Positions 18,106-27,522 of a DNA stretch of 64,000 bases are shown here, in pieces. Origin of the DNA: Devosia litorisediminis (GTDB taxonomy: Bacteria > Pseudomonadota > Alphaproteobacteria > Rhizobiales > Devosiaceae); the NCBI RefSeq assembly GCF_018334155.1, contig NZ_JAGXTP010000001.1, positions 1,116,001-1,180,000 of the forward strand. Reading direction: 5' to 3'. The translations under genes and the position numbers were made by a program. The stretch's first letter is position 1; each line of letters begins with the position of its first letter. The notes beneath the pieces were generated by a model. It did not search any database. It saw only the letters and a list, made by a program, of their open reading frames with translations, and was not told the origin of the DNA.

Positions 18106-18548
18106 TGCGCCTTCGCACCACCCGTTGCGATAACCCATTGCGTGGTTTGGGCATCGATCTCCGATAGCGGGTCGGTGACGAAGTCGCGCTCATGGGCGTG
18201 GGGATGGGGCAGGGTCAGCCGTTCGGTCGCCATCCGCAGCCTGTCATAGGCAATGATATCAATATCGATCAGGCGCGGCCCCCAGACCTCCTTACGCACC
18301 CGCCCCATGGCCAGCTCGATCTCCAGCAGGGCATCGAGCAGCGCGATGGGGGCCAGATCGGTGCTGATGGCGATGGCCATATTGGCGAAGTCGGGTTGAT
18401 CAGTCTTGCCCCAGGGGGCGGTGGTCAGCACCGAAGATCGCGCCGTTACACTGATCTCGCGGTGGTTGCCAATGCGTGCCACGGCATCTGCCAGTTGCGC
18501 GCGAGGGTCGCCGATATTGGCGCCGAGGCTCAGCCAGGCGGTGGCCAT
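18102..18548 (-). CDS. folK: 2-amino-4-hydroxy-6-hydroxymethyldihydropteridine pyrophosphokinase
   Basis: HPPK transfers pyrophosphate from ATP to the pterin in folate synthesis. The 148-residue protein has the N-terminal WLSLGANIGDPRAQL, the central FANMAIAISTDLAP, and the catalytic GPRLIDIDIIAYD followed by LPHPHAHERDFV. Its ATG overlaps the folB stop by one base, so folP-folB-folK are coupled on the minus strand. Confidence 0.95.
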   Translation of the reverse strand: MATAWLSLGANIGDPRAQLADAVARIGNHREISVTARSSVLTTAPWGKTDQPDFANMAIAISTDLAPIALLDALLEIELAMGRVRKEVWGPRLIDIDIIAYDRLRMATERLTLPHPHAHERDFVTDPLSEIDAQTTQWVIATGGAKAH

Positions 18549-18934
18549 TAGCGTGCGCTCCGCTGCCGATGCAGCTCAATGGCCGCTTCTCCGCGCACCA
18601 TGGCGATGGGGGCTTCTGGCTTGCGCAGACGAATGATCACCCAGGTGACCGCCTCAAATTCGGAAAACAGATCATCGACGATATTCTGGGCTACCGCTTC
18701 GAGCAGCTTCATTCGCCTGGTCTCGAAGGCCGCTTTGACCACATCGTAGATGTCGGCATAGGAAATGCCCGCGCTGAGCCGGTCGGTGGCCGCTGCTGCG
18801 GTCAGGTCAGTGCCCAGTTCAAGATCGATGAAGAATCGCTGGCCGAGCTTCTCTTCTTCGGCGAAAACGCCGTGATAGCCGTAAAAGCCTAGATCTTTCA
18901 GGATGATACGGTCGCCCGTGTATGGCTCAGCCAT
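18548..18934 (-). CDS. folB: Dihydroneopterin aldolase
   Basis: This enzyme converts dihydroneopterin to the hydroxymethyl-pterin used by FolK. The 128-residue sequence has DRIILKDLGFYGYHGVFAEE, the GQRFFIDLEL strand, the SYADIYDVVKAAFETRRMKL segment and ending IRLRKPEAPI. It lies five bases after folP and abuts folK. Confidence 0.95.
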   Translation of the reverse strand: MAEPYTGDRIILKDLGFYGYHGVFAEEEKLGQRFFIDLELGTDLTAAAATDRLSAGISYADIYDVVKAAFETRRMKLLEAVAQNIVDDLFSEFEAVTWVIIRLRKPEAPIAMVRGEAAIELHRQRSAR

Positions 18935-18939
18935 TGCTG

Positions 18940-19815
18940 TTACCCCAGTTCGGTGGGCGGACCATACAGCGTCGCCTCGGCGACGCGAAGGGCATCGCGA
19001 TTGGCGCGCACATCGTGCACCCGGAAGATGTGACCGCCATTGATATAGCCGAGCACATTGCTGGCGATGGTGCCGGCCAGACGCTGGTCTGCCGGCACGT
19101 CGAGCAGTTTGCCGATCATGGATTTGCGCGAGGTACCCACCAGAATGGCGAAGGCTCCCCGGTGCCGTGCCGTGCCGGCGCAGGCCTGCCGCAGATTGTT
19201 CAGGATGGCGTAGTTTTCCGCCACCGACTTGGAAAAGCCGAAGCCGGGATCAAGGATCAGCCGCTCGCCGCTCAGTCCCGCCTGTTCGGCCTTGCCGATC
19301 GTCGCATCAAAGTAGCGGTTCATGCTATCGGTCAGGGGGGTATCAGGATCGCGCGCCTTGTCCCAGTGCATGGCAATCACCGGCACATCGTAAAGCGCTG
19401 CGACCGACGCCATTTCCGGCGCGCCGCGCAGACCATGCACATCATTGATGATGCAGGCCCCAGCCTGAATGGCCTGGTCGGCGACCAGCGGCTTATAGGT
19501 GTCGATGGAGATCGGGGCGGTTATGCCCTCGGCAATCAGGGCATCGATCACCGGCATGACCCGATCAAGCTCCTGTTGCACACCCACCAGTTCGGCGCCC
19601 GGCCGGGTGCTCTCGCCGCCAATGTCGATAATGTCGGCGCCCTCGGCCAGCATGAGCCGGGCATGGGCCAGCGCGGCCTCGATTAGCTGGTGCTGACCGC
19701 CATCAGAGAAGCTGTCGGGCGTGACATTGAGAATGCCCATGATGCGGGCGGTCTGGCCCAGCTGCAGCGGCGGGCGCTTGGGCAGGGCGATGGTGTGGGT
19801 GCTGTGCATTGGCAA
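18940..19815 (-). CDS. folP: Dihydropteroate synthase
   Basis: DHPS condenses p-aminobenzoate with the pterin pyrophosphate and is the sulfonamide target. The 291-residue protein has the signature GILNVTPDSFSDGG (27-40), ADIIDIGGESTRPGA, ISIDTYKPLVA, INDVHG and LILDPGFGFSKS. It begins four bases after the SLC13 permease stop, so it is probably in that gene's transcript. Confidence 0.95.
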   Translation of the reverse strand: MPMHSTHTIALPKRPPLQLGQTARIMGILNVTPDSFSDGGQHQLIEAALAHARLMLAEGADIIDIGGESTRPGAELVGVQQELDRVMPVIDALIAEGITAPISIDTYKPLVADQAIQAGACIINDVHGLRGAPEMASVAALYDVPVIAMHWDKARDPDTPLTDSMNRYFDATIGKAEQAGLSGERLILDPGFGFSKSVAENYAILNNLRQACAGTARHRGAFAILVGTSRKSMIGKLLDVPADQRLAGTIASNVLGYINGGHIFRVHDVRANRDALRVAEATLYGPPTELG

Positions 19816-19819
19816 GCCC

Positions 19820-21589
19820 TCAGAACGGCCAGACCAGCATCAGCATGGGCACGGCCACCAGTACGACAATCAGCGAGAGCGGGGCGCCCAGTCGCCAGTA
19901 ATCGCCAAACTTGTAGCCGCCTGGCCCCATGACCAGCGTGTTGCACTGGTGCCCGATGGGGGTGAGGAAGTCGCAGCCGGCGCCAATGGCCACAGCCAGC
20001 AGGAAGGCTTCGGGCTGATAGCCCAGTTCGGTGGCGAAGGTCGCCGCGATCGGGGCCATGACCAGCACGGTGGCGGCGTTGTTGAGGAAAGGCGTCACGG
20101 CCATGGCGGCAACCATGATCAGCGCCAGCGCGCCCCACCCGGGCAGGGTGCTGGCGGTCAGTGAGAGCCAGCCGGCGATAATTTCGGTGCCGCCGGTGGT
20201 GCGCAGGGAGTCCGCGACCGGGATCAGGCAGGCCAGCATGATCAGGATGGGCGCGTCGAGCTGGTTATAGACATCGCGCAGCGGGATGGCACGGCTGAGG
20301 ACCATAGCGACGGCCGCAGCGAAGAAGGCGGGCGCCACGGGCACCAGACCCAGCGCCGATGCGCCCATGGCGATGGCCAGAATGACCAGTGGCACAAGGC
20401 CATTGCGAATGCTGCCAAGGCGCAGACCGCGTTCGACCAGCGGCAGGCAATCCCACTCGCGCAGCAGTTCGGGCAGCCGCTTGATGTGGCCCTGGATCAG
20501 GATCACGTCGCCGTTCTGAAAGCGGATCTGGCCAAGTCGTTCGGTGAAGCGCTCTTCGCGGCGGCTGACGGCCAGCAGGTTCAGCCCGGTGCGATCAAAC
20601 AGGGTCAGTTCCTGCGCCGTTGCGCCGATCAGCCCCGAACTTTCACCGATCACCGCTTCGATCACGCCGAAATCGGCCGCGTCCTTGGTGGCCGCACCGC
20701 GCCGCTCGGAGAACACCAGGCCGGACTGGTTGACCATCTTGTCGAGTGCTTCGGGCTCGCCGGCGATCAGCAGGATGTCGCCGGCCCGCAGCTTGGCATC
20801 GGGCAGGGGGGTACGGGGGCGGCCACCGGCACCGACGATGCGGGTCACCATGCCACGCCCATCAGCGAGTGCCTGAATGTCGCCAATGGTGCGGCCAATG
20901 GCCGAGGAATCCTCGGTGACGCGCGCTTCGGTAGTGTAGTTCTTGATCTCGACTGCGCTATCCAGGCCCTGGGTCTCGCGCTGGCGCACGGGCAGGAGCT
21001 TGTAGAACAGGGCCAGAAAGATCACCCCGACCACGGTCAGGGCCAGTCCCACGGGGGTGTAGTCGAACATCGAAAAGGCTTCGCCGGTCAGTTCCATGCG
21101 CACGCGCGAGACGATGATATTGGGTGACGTGCCGATCTGCGTCATCAGCCCGCCCAGTAGCGAAGCAAAGGCCATGGGCATCAGAAACAGCGAGGGCGAT
21201 ACGCCGGAGCGGCGGGCCATCTGGAAGGCAATTGGCATCATGATGGCCAGCGCGCCGATATTCTTGACGAAGGCGCTAAGCACGGCGACCACAGTGACCA
21301 GCAGGATCAGCTGCGCGCGCGGTCCTGATATATTGGGCGCAAAGCGGCGCACTGCCACTTCCATTATACCCGAGCGCGATACGGCAGCGCTGACGATCAG
21401 CGCGCTGCCGACAATGATGACGATATCGTCGGAGAAGCCGGAAAACGCTTCGGCGGGCGAGACGACGCCGATGGCGAGGGACGCAAGCAGGGCGGCCACG
21501 GCCACCACGTCATAGCGCCAGCGGCCCCAGATAAACGCCACCATCATGGCGCCGATCAGCAGGAAGGCCAAGGATTGCTGAAGTGTCAT
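19820..21589 (-). CDS. SLC13-family (DASS) permease with two TrkA-C domains
   Basis: The 589-residue membrane protein has about six hydrophobic helices in each half and two central RCK/TrkA-C domains (about 205-290 and 300-385). Recognisable segments are SGFSDDIVIIVGSALIVSAA, ASLLGGLMTQIGTSPNIIVS and the repeat-like ATVLVMAPIAATFATELG near the end. Substrates in this group include sulfate, dicarboxylates and other anions; this one is unassigned. ATG 21589 (MTLQQSLAFLLIGAMM) begins directly with a transmembrane segment. Confidence 0.88.
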   Translation of the reverse strand: MTLQQSLAFLLIGAMMVAFIWGRWRYDVVAVAALLASLAIGVVSPAEAFSGFSDDIVIIVGSALIVSAAVSRSGIMEVAVRRFAPNISGPRAQLILLVTVVAVLSAFVKNIGALAIMMPIAFQMARRSGVSPSLFLMPMAFASLLGGLMTQIGTSPNIIVSRVRMELTGEAFSMFDYTPVGLALTVVGVIFLALFYKLLPVRQRETQGLDSAVEIKNYTTEARVTEDSSAIGRTIGDIQALADGRGMVTRIVGAGGRPRTPLPDAKLRAGDILLIAGEPEALDKMVNQSGLVFSERRGAATKDAADFGVIEAVIGESSGLIGATAQELTLFDRTGLNLLAVSRREERFTERLGQIRFQNGDVILIQGHIKRLPELLREWDCLPLVERGLRLGSIRNGLVPLVILAIAMGASALGLVPVAPAFFAAAVAMVLSRAIPLRDVYNQLDAPILIMLACLIPVADSLRTTGGTEIIAGWLSLTASTLPGWGALALIMVAAMAVTPFLNNAATVLVMAPIAATFATELGYQPEAFLLAVAIGAGCDFLTPIGHQCNTLVMGPGGYKFGDYWRLGAPLSLIVVLVAVPMLMLVWPF

Positions 21590-21711
21590 TGCGGTTCCAT
21601 AGCAGCCTGTCAGCGCACAACTCAACCCAGAGCGAACGCGTAGACAAGAGACAAAATCGACATGGGCGACTATAATTGGCGGAACGGATTTGAAACTGCG
21701 GCGGATTGGAC

Positions 21712-22638
21712 ATGTCGATGCACCCAAAACAGCTTTTCACCACGCTGGGGCCGTTAACGCGGGATCAGCTGGGTAAGATCCTGCCGCACGAACATGTTTT
21801 TGTGGATTTGCGGACGCCGGACCAGCCGGGCTATGCGCAGGCCGATACCGCGGCTGTGGTGGCGCTGATGGCCCCGCAGATCGAGGCCATCAAGGCGCAG
21901 GGCATCACGGCGCTGGTCGAGTGTTCTACCGGTGGTGTCGGGCGGCGTGCCGATCTCGATCTGGCCGTCTCGCTGGCCACTGATTTCCCCATTGTGGTGC
22001 CCACTGGCAATTACCGTGAGCCTTGGATACCCGACTGGGTTGCGACCGCCAGCGAGGCGGCGCTGGAAAGCTGGATGCTCAAGGAACTCAATGAGGGCAT
22101 CGAGAATACCGGGGTGCAGGCGGCTTGGATCAAGATCAGTGCCGGCGATGACGGCATAACGCCCCTTGAAGCGCGTATATTGCGGGCGGCGGCGCGTGCG
22201 GCCAAGGCAACGGGGGCGGTGATCGGCTCGCATACGATCAAGGGGCGGGTGGTAATGGATCAGCTCGACATCATCGAGGCCGAAGGTGGTCGAGCCGACC
22301 GGTTCATCTCCATCCATACCCAGGCCGAACCTGATTTTGACATGCACAGGGCAGTTGCGGCGCGCGGCGCCTGGATTGAGTATGACCATGTCGGGCGGGC
22401 GCCCGATGACGAGGTGGTGGCGCTGATCCTGCGGGCGCTGGAGGCAGGGTTGGGCAGGCAATTGCTGCTTAGTCACGACCGGGGCTGGTTTGACCCGGCC
22501 AAGCCTGGTGGTGGAGAGCCGCAGCCCTATACGCATCTGGTGGCGCACCTATTGCCCCGATTGCGGGCAGCGGGGGTGGACGACGACATGATCGTGCAAT
22601 TGACCGAAACCAATCCGTTCGAGGCCTATGCCCGCTAG
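21712..22638 (+). CDS. Phosphotriesterase-family metal-dependent hydrolase (lactonase-like)
   Basis: The 308-residue TIM-barrel protein shows the binuclear-metal site of the PTE family: HEH (26-28, ILPHEHVFVD), a carboxylated-lysine candidate in WIKISAGDDG, histidines in GSHT and SIHTQ, and the final aspartate in LLSHDRGWF. Most relatives are lactonases rather than true phosphotriesterases. The spacing KITPLEA...AARAAKATG matches the family closely. It is divergent from the SLC13 permease and convergent with the AraC gene, sharing a CTAG stop. Confidence 0.87.
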   Translation: MSMHPKQLFTTLGPLTRDQLGKILPHEHVFVDLRTPDQPGYAQADTAAVVALMAPQIEAIKAQGITALVECSTGGVGRRADLDLAVSLATDFPIVVPTGNYREPWIPDWVATASEAALESWMLKELNEGIENTGVQAAWIKISAGDDGITPLEARILRAAARAAKATGAVIGSHTIKGRVVMDQLDIIEAEGGRADRFISIHTQAEPDFDMHRAVAARGAWIEYDHVGRAPDDEVVALILRALEAGLGRQLLLSHDRGWFDPAKPGGGEPQPYTHLVAHLLPRLRAAGVDDDMIVQLTETNPFEAYAR

Positions 22639-23489
22639 GCGAAGGCGGCGCGATACTGGCTGGGCGTGGTGCCTTTGAGCGCCTTGAACTGGCGGTTGAA
22701 ATTGGCCAGCGAGTCATAGCCCACCAGCCCCGCGATCTGACCGACAGGCTGGCTGGTGGAGGAGAGCAGGGCACAGGCCCGACCTATGCGCAGGCGGATC
22801 AGATACTGGCTGACGGTCTGCCTTGTGTGGCGCAAGAAGGTGCGGTGCAGGCCAGACGGGCTGAGCGCAGCAATATCGGCCAGTTGCGGCACGGTGAGTG
22901 GCTCGGCGAAATGATCGTGGATATGGCTGAGCACCCGATCGATGCGGCCGCGATCGGTTGCCGCAGGGGCCAGTTCCGGCGCGGTGGCCGAAAGCGGCGT
23001 GGCCGCCCGATCCTGTGCCAGCACAGTCAGCACTCGGACCAGACTGAGAAAGCGATCCACCGCTGGCTGGGTGAACAGGGTCTGGATGAGCGGACGGGCG
23101 GTACTGGCCGTTTCAGGCGAGAACTGCAGCCCTGTTGCGGCTCGGTTGAGCATGGCGGCAACGCTGCGCAACTCGGTATTGGCTGTCAGCCGCTCGGCCC
23201 ATTCGGGCAGGAACCACATGACAAGGGCAGTGTGCGGGGCGCTGCAATCAGCGCGATCAAGAGAATGCCAGGTGTGCGGCAGGTAGGGCCCGATCAGCAC
23301 CAGATCGCCATCGTCATAGCGCCCGATATGGTCACCGATAAACCGTTGCCCCTTGGAGTTCAGTGTCAGGGTCAGTTCGAATTCGGGGTGGTGGTGCCAC
23401 TGAAACGGAATGCCGTCGTCGAGGCGCCGGTTCAGTGTGGCCCAGGACGCGTCATCATCGGGTGAAACATGTTCCAGATAGGGCTTCAT
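22635..23489 (-). CDS. AraC-family transcriptional regulator
   Basis: The 284-residue protein has an N-terminal cupin-like ligand domain (IPFQWHHHPEFELTLTLNSK and the LVLIGPYLPHTWHSL strand) and a C-terminal double helix-turn-helix (LSPSGLHRTFLRHTRQTVSQ, then QIAGLVGYDSLANFNRQFKA). It is divergent from the phytanoyl-CoA-dioxygenase-like gene across 133 bases, the natural candidate target. The effector is probably a small metabolite. Confidence 0.92.
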   Translation of the reverse strand: MKPYLEHVSPDDDASWATLNRRLDDGIPFQWHHHPEFELTLTLNSKGQRFIGDHIGRYDDGDLVLIGPYLPHTWHSLDRADCSAPHTALVMWFLPEWAERLTANTELRSVAAMLNRAATGLQFSPETASTARPLIQTLFTQPAVDRFLSLVRVLTVLAQDRAATPLSATAPELAPAATDRGRIDRVLSHIHDHFAEPLTVPQLADIAALSPSGLHRTFLRHTRQTVSQYLIRLRIGRACALLSSTSQPVGQIAGLVGYDSLANFNRQFKALKGTTPSQYRAAFA

Positions 23490-23622
23490 TTGGCGCTCTG
23501 TCCCCTCGATACGCCAGAATCGTATCAGTATTGGCCTGCTGGGGGCAAGCGAACGCCAGCTTGAGCGGCTAGGCTTCTCTCACAAGCCAAACCCGAATGG
23601 GGACAGGACATGGGAGACCGAC

Positions 23623-24564
23623 ATGCAAGCAGCAGCAACCAAGCGCGACAGCCATCCAACCACCCAGGTGGTGACGACCCAGCTCAAGGACATCGTCAAG
23701 AAGCTGCCCCTGCGGGTGCTGAGCCCGGCGGATTGGGAGCACTGGGTAACCAAGGGCTATGTGATTGTTCGCAATGCGGTTCCACAGGAAAATGTCGAGC
23801 GGCTCAAGGCTTTGCTCTGGGAATTTGAAGAAAAGAATCCGGCAGATCCGGACACCTGGTACACCCCGCAGCGGCGTGATCACATCATGAAGGAGCTCAA
23901 CGGCACCGGCATGGTGGAGATCTACAACCACCAGTTGCTCTGGGACAACCGGATGGAGCAGCGCGTCTATGACGCCTTTGTCGATATCTGGGATATCGAG
24001 GAGCTCTGGACCAGTATCGACCGCGCCAATCTCAATGTCCCCAAAAAGGTCAAGGGTAACCCCAATGGCTTCATCCACTGGGATAGCGACACCTCGCTCG
24101 ATCCGCTGCCCATCGGCGTGCAGGGTGTGCTCAGCCTGGTCAAGCAGGATGGCGATGTGGGTGGTTTCCAGTGCATTCCCGAGCTGTTCTATAATTTCGA
24201 CGAGTGGGTGAAGACCCAGCCGGCCGATCGCGATCCGATGCATCCGGATACCACCGGGCTGACCATCACCAATATCGAGATGGAGCCCGGCGATCTGATG
24301 ATCTTCAATACGCTGCTGGCTCATGGCGTGCGGCCCAACCATTCCGATGGCCGGGTACGCATGGCGCAGTACATTTCCATGTTCCCCGCTGACGAGGACA
24401 ATGCCGCCGAGCGCGCCGAACGGGTGCGGTTGTGGCGTGAACTGGATCACCCGCAGCGCGATGCATTTCCCGGTGATCCGCGCGAATGGGAAAAGAAGAA
24501 TGCCGCGGTCGCCAAACTGACGCCGTTGGGCGAAAAACTGCTCGGCGCGCAGAGCTGGCGCTGA
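23623..24564 (+). CDS. Phytanoyl-CoA dioxygenase (PhyH)-family Fe(II)/2-oxoglutarate oxygenase
   Basis: The 313-residue protein has the jelly-roll facial triad: H152-x-D154 (GFIHWDSDTSL) and H234 (LLAHGVRPNHSD), with R244 or R246 positioned to hold 2-oxoglutarate. The family hydroxylates diverse small molecules; the substrate here is unknown. GGGAG lies six bases before ATG 23623. The divergent AraC gene is the likely regulator. Confidence 0.87.
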   Translation: MQAAATKRDSHPTTQVVTTQLKDIVKKLPLRVLSPADWEHWVTKGYVIVRNAVPQENVERLKALLWEFEEKNPADPDTWYTPQRRDHIMKELNGTGMVEIYNHQLLWDNRMEQRVYDAFVDIWDIEELWTSIDRANLNVPKKVKGNPNGFIHWDSDTSLDPLPIGVQGVLSLVKQDGDVGGFQCIPELFYNFDEWVKTQPADRDPMHPDTTGLTITNIEMEPGDLMIFNTLLAHGVRPNHSDGRVRMAQYISMFPADEDNAAERAERVRLWRELDHPQRDAFPGDPREWEKKNAAVAKLTPLGEKLLGAQSWR

Positions 24565-24616
24565 GCTAAACGACGCGGATGGAATAGTTTTTCTGCCGTG
24601 TCGCCAATTGCGCAAT

Positions 24617-24659
24617 AGCAGGCCTGTCCGAAGCGTTGGTGCTTCTGGAGGGGCCTGCT
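24617..24659 (+). promoter_or_regulatory. Long leader hairpin enclosing the ribosome-binding site of the HPP-CBS gene
   Basis: AGCAGGCC (24617-24624) pairs perfectly with GGCCTGCT (24652-24659), and inside it TCC-GAAGC pairs with GCTTC-T-GGA around GTTGGT. The only good Shine-Dalgarno sequence (GGAGG, 24647-24651) lies inside the fold, close to the ATG at 24670. No U-run follows, so translational control is more likely than termination. Confidence 0.5.
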
Positions 24660-24669
24660 ACATGACGCC

Positions 24670-25896
24670 ATGTCCAGCGTCGTCCCGTTTTTCATGCGCT
24701 TCGTGCCCGGTCTCGCCCCTGTCAGTCTGGGCGAGCGGTTGCGGGCGTCCCTTGGTGCCGTCATCGGTATCGTTATTACCGGTGCGGTCGCGACCCTGGC
24801 GCTGAGCGGCAGTGATGTGCCGCTGCTGATTGCGCCCATGGGCGCCTCCGCCGTGCTGCTGTTTGCCGTGCCGATGAGCCCGCTGGCGCAGCCTTGGTCC
24901 ATCATTGGCGGCAATACTATCGCGGCCCTGATCGGCGTCACCTGCGCCCGCTATATCTCCGATCCCGTGCTCGCGGCAGGTTTGGCCGTGGGCGCAGCCA
25001 TCGCGACAATGATGGCGATGCGGTGCCTGCATCCGCCTAGTGGGGCGGTGGCACTGACAGCTGTGCTGGGCGGGCCTGCCATCACCGCGGCTGGTTATGG
25101 GTTCGTCATCTGGCCCGTGCTGATCAACTCATTGCTGATGCTGGCGGTGGCTTTGGCCTTCAATAATCTGACGGGTCGCCGGTATCCGCATCTCACCCCG
25201 GCGCTTGCAGTCAATCCGCATAGGACGGCTGATGCGCTGCCCAGCGGCCGGCTCGGTGTGTCGACGGCCGATATCCGTGCCGTGTTGGCACAGCATGACG
25301 TGGTGCTGCCGGTGGCGACCGATCAGCTTGAGGACATCCTGCACCGCGCCGAGATGCGCGCGTATGACCGCCGCTCGGCCGGGGTAACCTGTGCGCAGGT
25401 GATGAGCCGCGATGTGCTTTCGGTTGGCCCCAAGACCAGTCTGCGCGAGGCGCTGTGGCATCTGCGTGAGCATCACATCAAGGCATTGCCCGTGGTCGAT
25501 CACGACAATCGGGTGATCGGCATCCTGACCCAGACCGATCTGCTCGACAAAGCCGATTGGGGCATGTCGGCGACGGGTTCTGGTCTGGGGTGGCGCCTGC
25601 GCGCGATAAGCAATTCAGATCGCTCGCTCAAGGGACGGGTGGAGGACGTTATGAGCACGCCGGTCAAGGCTGCTCATCCTGATACTCATATCGCCCAGGT
25701 AGTGCCTTATATGGCCGATGCCGGGCTGCATCATTTGCCCGTCACCGATGATGATCAGCGATTGGTTGGCATGCTGACCCAGTCCGATGTGATGGCCGCC
25801 ATGTATGCAGTGTCGGTCGGCGAGACCGCTTTGGCCGTAGCGCAGACCCCCGTGCGACCGGCCAGAAAAAAGGCGCTGCCCGTGAGCAGCGCCTGA
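24670..25896 (+). CDS. HPP-family membrane protein with C-terminal CBS domain pair
   Basis: The 408-residue protein has an N-terminal HPP domain of about four membrane helices with the family signature HPPSGAVALTAVLGG (HPP at 121-123), and two CBS domains (about 235-290 and 325-385: KTSLREALWHLREHHIKALP and LHHLPVTDDDQRLVGMLTQSD). HPP proteins have been linked to nitrite/anion transport; CBS domains bind adenine nucleotides. The start is uncertain: the spacing from the ribosome site to ATG 24670 is long, and M9 (24694) is an alternative. Confidence 0.82.
   Translation: MSSVVPFFMRFVPGLAPVSLGERLRASLGAVIGIVITGAVATLALSGSDVPLLIAPMGASAVLLFAVPMSPLAQPWSIIGGNTIAALIGVTCARYISDPVLAAGLAVGAAIATMMAMRCLHPPSGAVALTAVLGGPAITAAGYGFVIWPVLINSLLMLAVALAFNNLTGRRYPHLTPALAVNPHRTADALPSGRLGVSTADIRAVLAQHDVVLPVATDQLEDILHRAEMRAYDRRSAGVTCAQVMSRDVLSVGPKTSLREALWHLREHHIKALPVVDHDNRVIGILTQTDLLDKADWGMSATGSGLGWRLRAISNSDRSLKGRVEDVMSTPVKAAHPDTHIAQVVPYMADAGLHHLPVTDDDQRLVGMLTQSDVMAAMYAVSVGETALAVAQTPVRPARKKALPVSSA
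25865..25894 (-). terminator. rimO terminator lying inside the 3' end of the HPP-CBS gene
   Basis: On the minus strand AGGCGCTGC pairs with GCAGCGCCT (25871-25894) over nine perfect pairs around a six-base loop and is followed by TTTTTTC. This is a classic Rho-independent terminator for rimO, whose stop is at 25940. The same bases encode the last residues of the convergent HPP-CBS protein. Confidence 0.8.
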
Positions 25897-25939
25897 TAAT
25901 TTGAGTCCGGAAACAACGCCAAGGCGTTGAAACTGAATC

Positions 25940-27271
25940 CTAGTTCAGAGTCGCGCTGGGCGTGGCGAACAGGTCGTATTCATCGCTGTCAGTCACCAGA
26001 ACGTCGATCATGTCGCCGGGCTTGATGCCGGTGGCATTGGCGATGATGACCTGGCCGTCGATCTCGGGCGCATCCCATTTGGAGCGGGCAATCGCCTTGT
26101 TCTGTTCGGGCTGCACATCGTCCACCAGCACCTGAATGGTGCGGCCGACCTTCTTGGCCAGCTGGCCGGTCGAGACGTTCTGCGCCACTTCCATCAGCCG
26201 TTCGAAGCGATCCTGCATGACATCGTCGGGCACAATGCCTTCGAGTTCATTGGCAGGGGCGCCGGTGACGGGCTCATATTTGAAGCAGCCGGCGCGGTCG
26301 ATTTCGGCTTCCTCGATGAAGTCGAGCATCATCTCGAAGTCTTCTTCGGTCTCGCCGGGAAAACCGACGATGAAGTTCGAACGCACGGTGAGGTCCGGAA
26401 CCTGCTCGCGCCACTTCAGGATGCGGTTGAGCGTCTTGTCCTGATGGGCGGGACGACGCATGGCCTTGAGCACCTTTGGCGAGGCGTGCTGGAACGGAAT
26501 GTCGAGATAGGGCAGCACCAGGCCTTCGGCCATCAGCTCCATGATCGAATCCACATGGGGGTAGGGGTAGACGTAGTGCAGGCGCACCCAGGCACCCAAC
26601 TGGCCCAGTTCCTTGGCCAGATCGTAGAACTTGGCCTTGACCGGGCGGCCACGGTAATTGGATTCGGCATATTTGATGTCGACGCCATAGGCGCTGGTGT
26701 CCTGGGAAATCACCAGCAGTTCCTTGACGCCATTGCGGACCAGACCTTCGGCTTCGCCCAGAATGCCGGCAGCGGGGCGCGAGGCCAGATCGCCGCGGAT
26801 CTGCGGGATGATGCAGAACGAGCAGCGATTATTGCAGCCTTCGGAAATCTTGAGATAGGCGTAGTGGCGCGGGGTCAGCTTGAGGCCTTGCTCGGGCACC
26901 AGGTCGACGAATTTGTTGGGCACGGGCGGCAGGTGCTCATGCACGGCGCTGACCACATTCTCGTATTGGTGCGGGCCGGAGATGGCGAGCACGGACGGGT
27001 GTGTCTGACGGATCAGTTCTTCTTCGACGCCCAGGCAGCCCGTGACGATGACGCGGCCGTTCTCATTGAGGGCTTCGCCGATGGCTTCGAGCGATTCCTG
27101 CTTGGCGCTGTCGAGAAAGCCGCAGGTGTTGACCAGGACGATATCGGCCCCGGCATAGTCGCGGCTGAAGGCATAGCCCTGGCTGCGCAGCGTGGACATG
27201 ATGCGTTCACTGTCGACGAGGGCTTTTGGGCAGCCGAGGCTGACGAGGCCGATTTTAGGCGCTTGGCTCAT
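25940..27271 (-). CDS. rimO: Ribosomal protein S12 methylthiotransferase RimO
   Basis: RimO is a radical-SAM enzyme that methylthiolates the conserved aspartate of S12. The 443-residue protein has the N-terminal cluster cysteines C14, C50 and C79 ([35 protein letters not shown]), the radical-SAM C146-x3-C150-x2-C153 ([18 protein letters not shown]) and a C-terminal TRAM domain. The length and [12 protein letters not shown] motif separate it from MiaB. Confidence 0.96.
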   Translation of the reverse strand: MSQAPKIGLVSLGCPKALVDSERIMSTLRSQGYAFSRDYAGADIVLVNTCGFLDSAKQESLEAIGEALNENGRVIVTGCLGVEEELIRQTHPSVLAISGPHQYENVVSAVHEHLPPVPNKFVDLVPEQGLKLTPRHYAYLKISEGCNNRCSFCIIPQIRGDLASRPAAGILGEAEGLVRNGVKELLVISQDTSAYGVDIKYAESNYRGRPVKAKFYDLAKELGQLGAWVRLHYVYPYPHVDSIMELMAEGLVLPYLDIPFQHASPKVLKAMRRPAHQDKTLNRILKWREQVPDLTVRSNFIVGFPGETEEDFEMMLDFIEEAEIDRAGCFKYEPVTGAPANELEGIVPDDVMQDRFERLMEVAQNVSTGQLAKKVGRTIQVLVDDVQPEQNKAIARSKWDAPEIDGQVIIANATGIKPGDMIDVLVTDSDEYDLFATPSATLN

Positions 27272-27309
27272 GTGAGCTTCTTGTTCCGATGTGGGAAAGG
27301 ATTGCGCGC

Positions 27310-27338
27310 GTCATACAGAGAATTTGATGGTTACGCAA
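27310..27338 (-). promoter_or_regulatory. Probable rimO promoter
   Basis: On the minus strand TTGCGT (27333-27338), 17 bases and TATGAC (27310-27315) give a reasonable sigma-70 promoter about 35-40 bases before the rimO ATG. The rest of the 250-base gap to doxX shows no other clear element. Confidence 0.45.
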
Positions 27339-27522
27339 TGTGACCGCCCCTCGGCAGGTGGGTGGCTGCCGTGCTGTGACCGGCCAGCAGGCTGGCTATG
27401 AGTGCACTGCTGAACAGTGCGTTTGCATTTGAGCCGATATTGGAAACGTTGGCTATGCTCTAGGAGAGCGGCACCGGCGTCATAAATCTGGCGCATCCAA
27501 CCCCGCTCAAAGGAGCCTTGCC

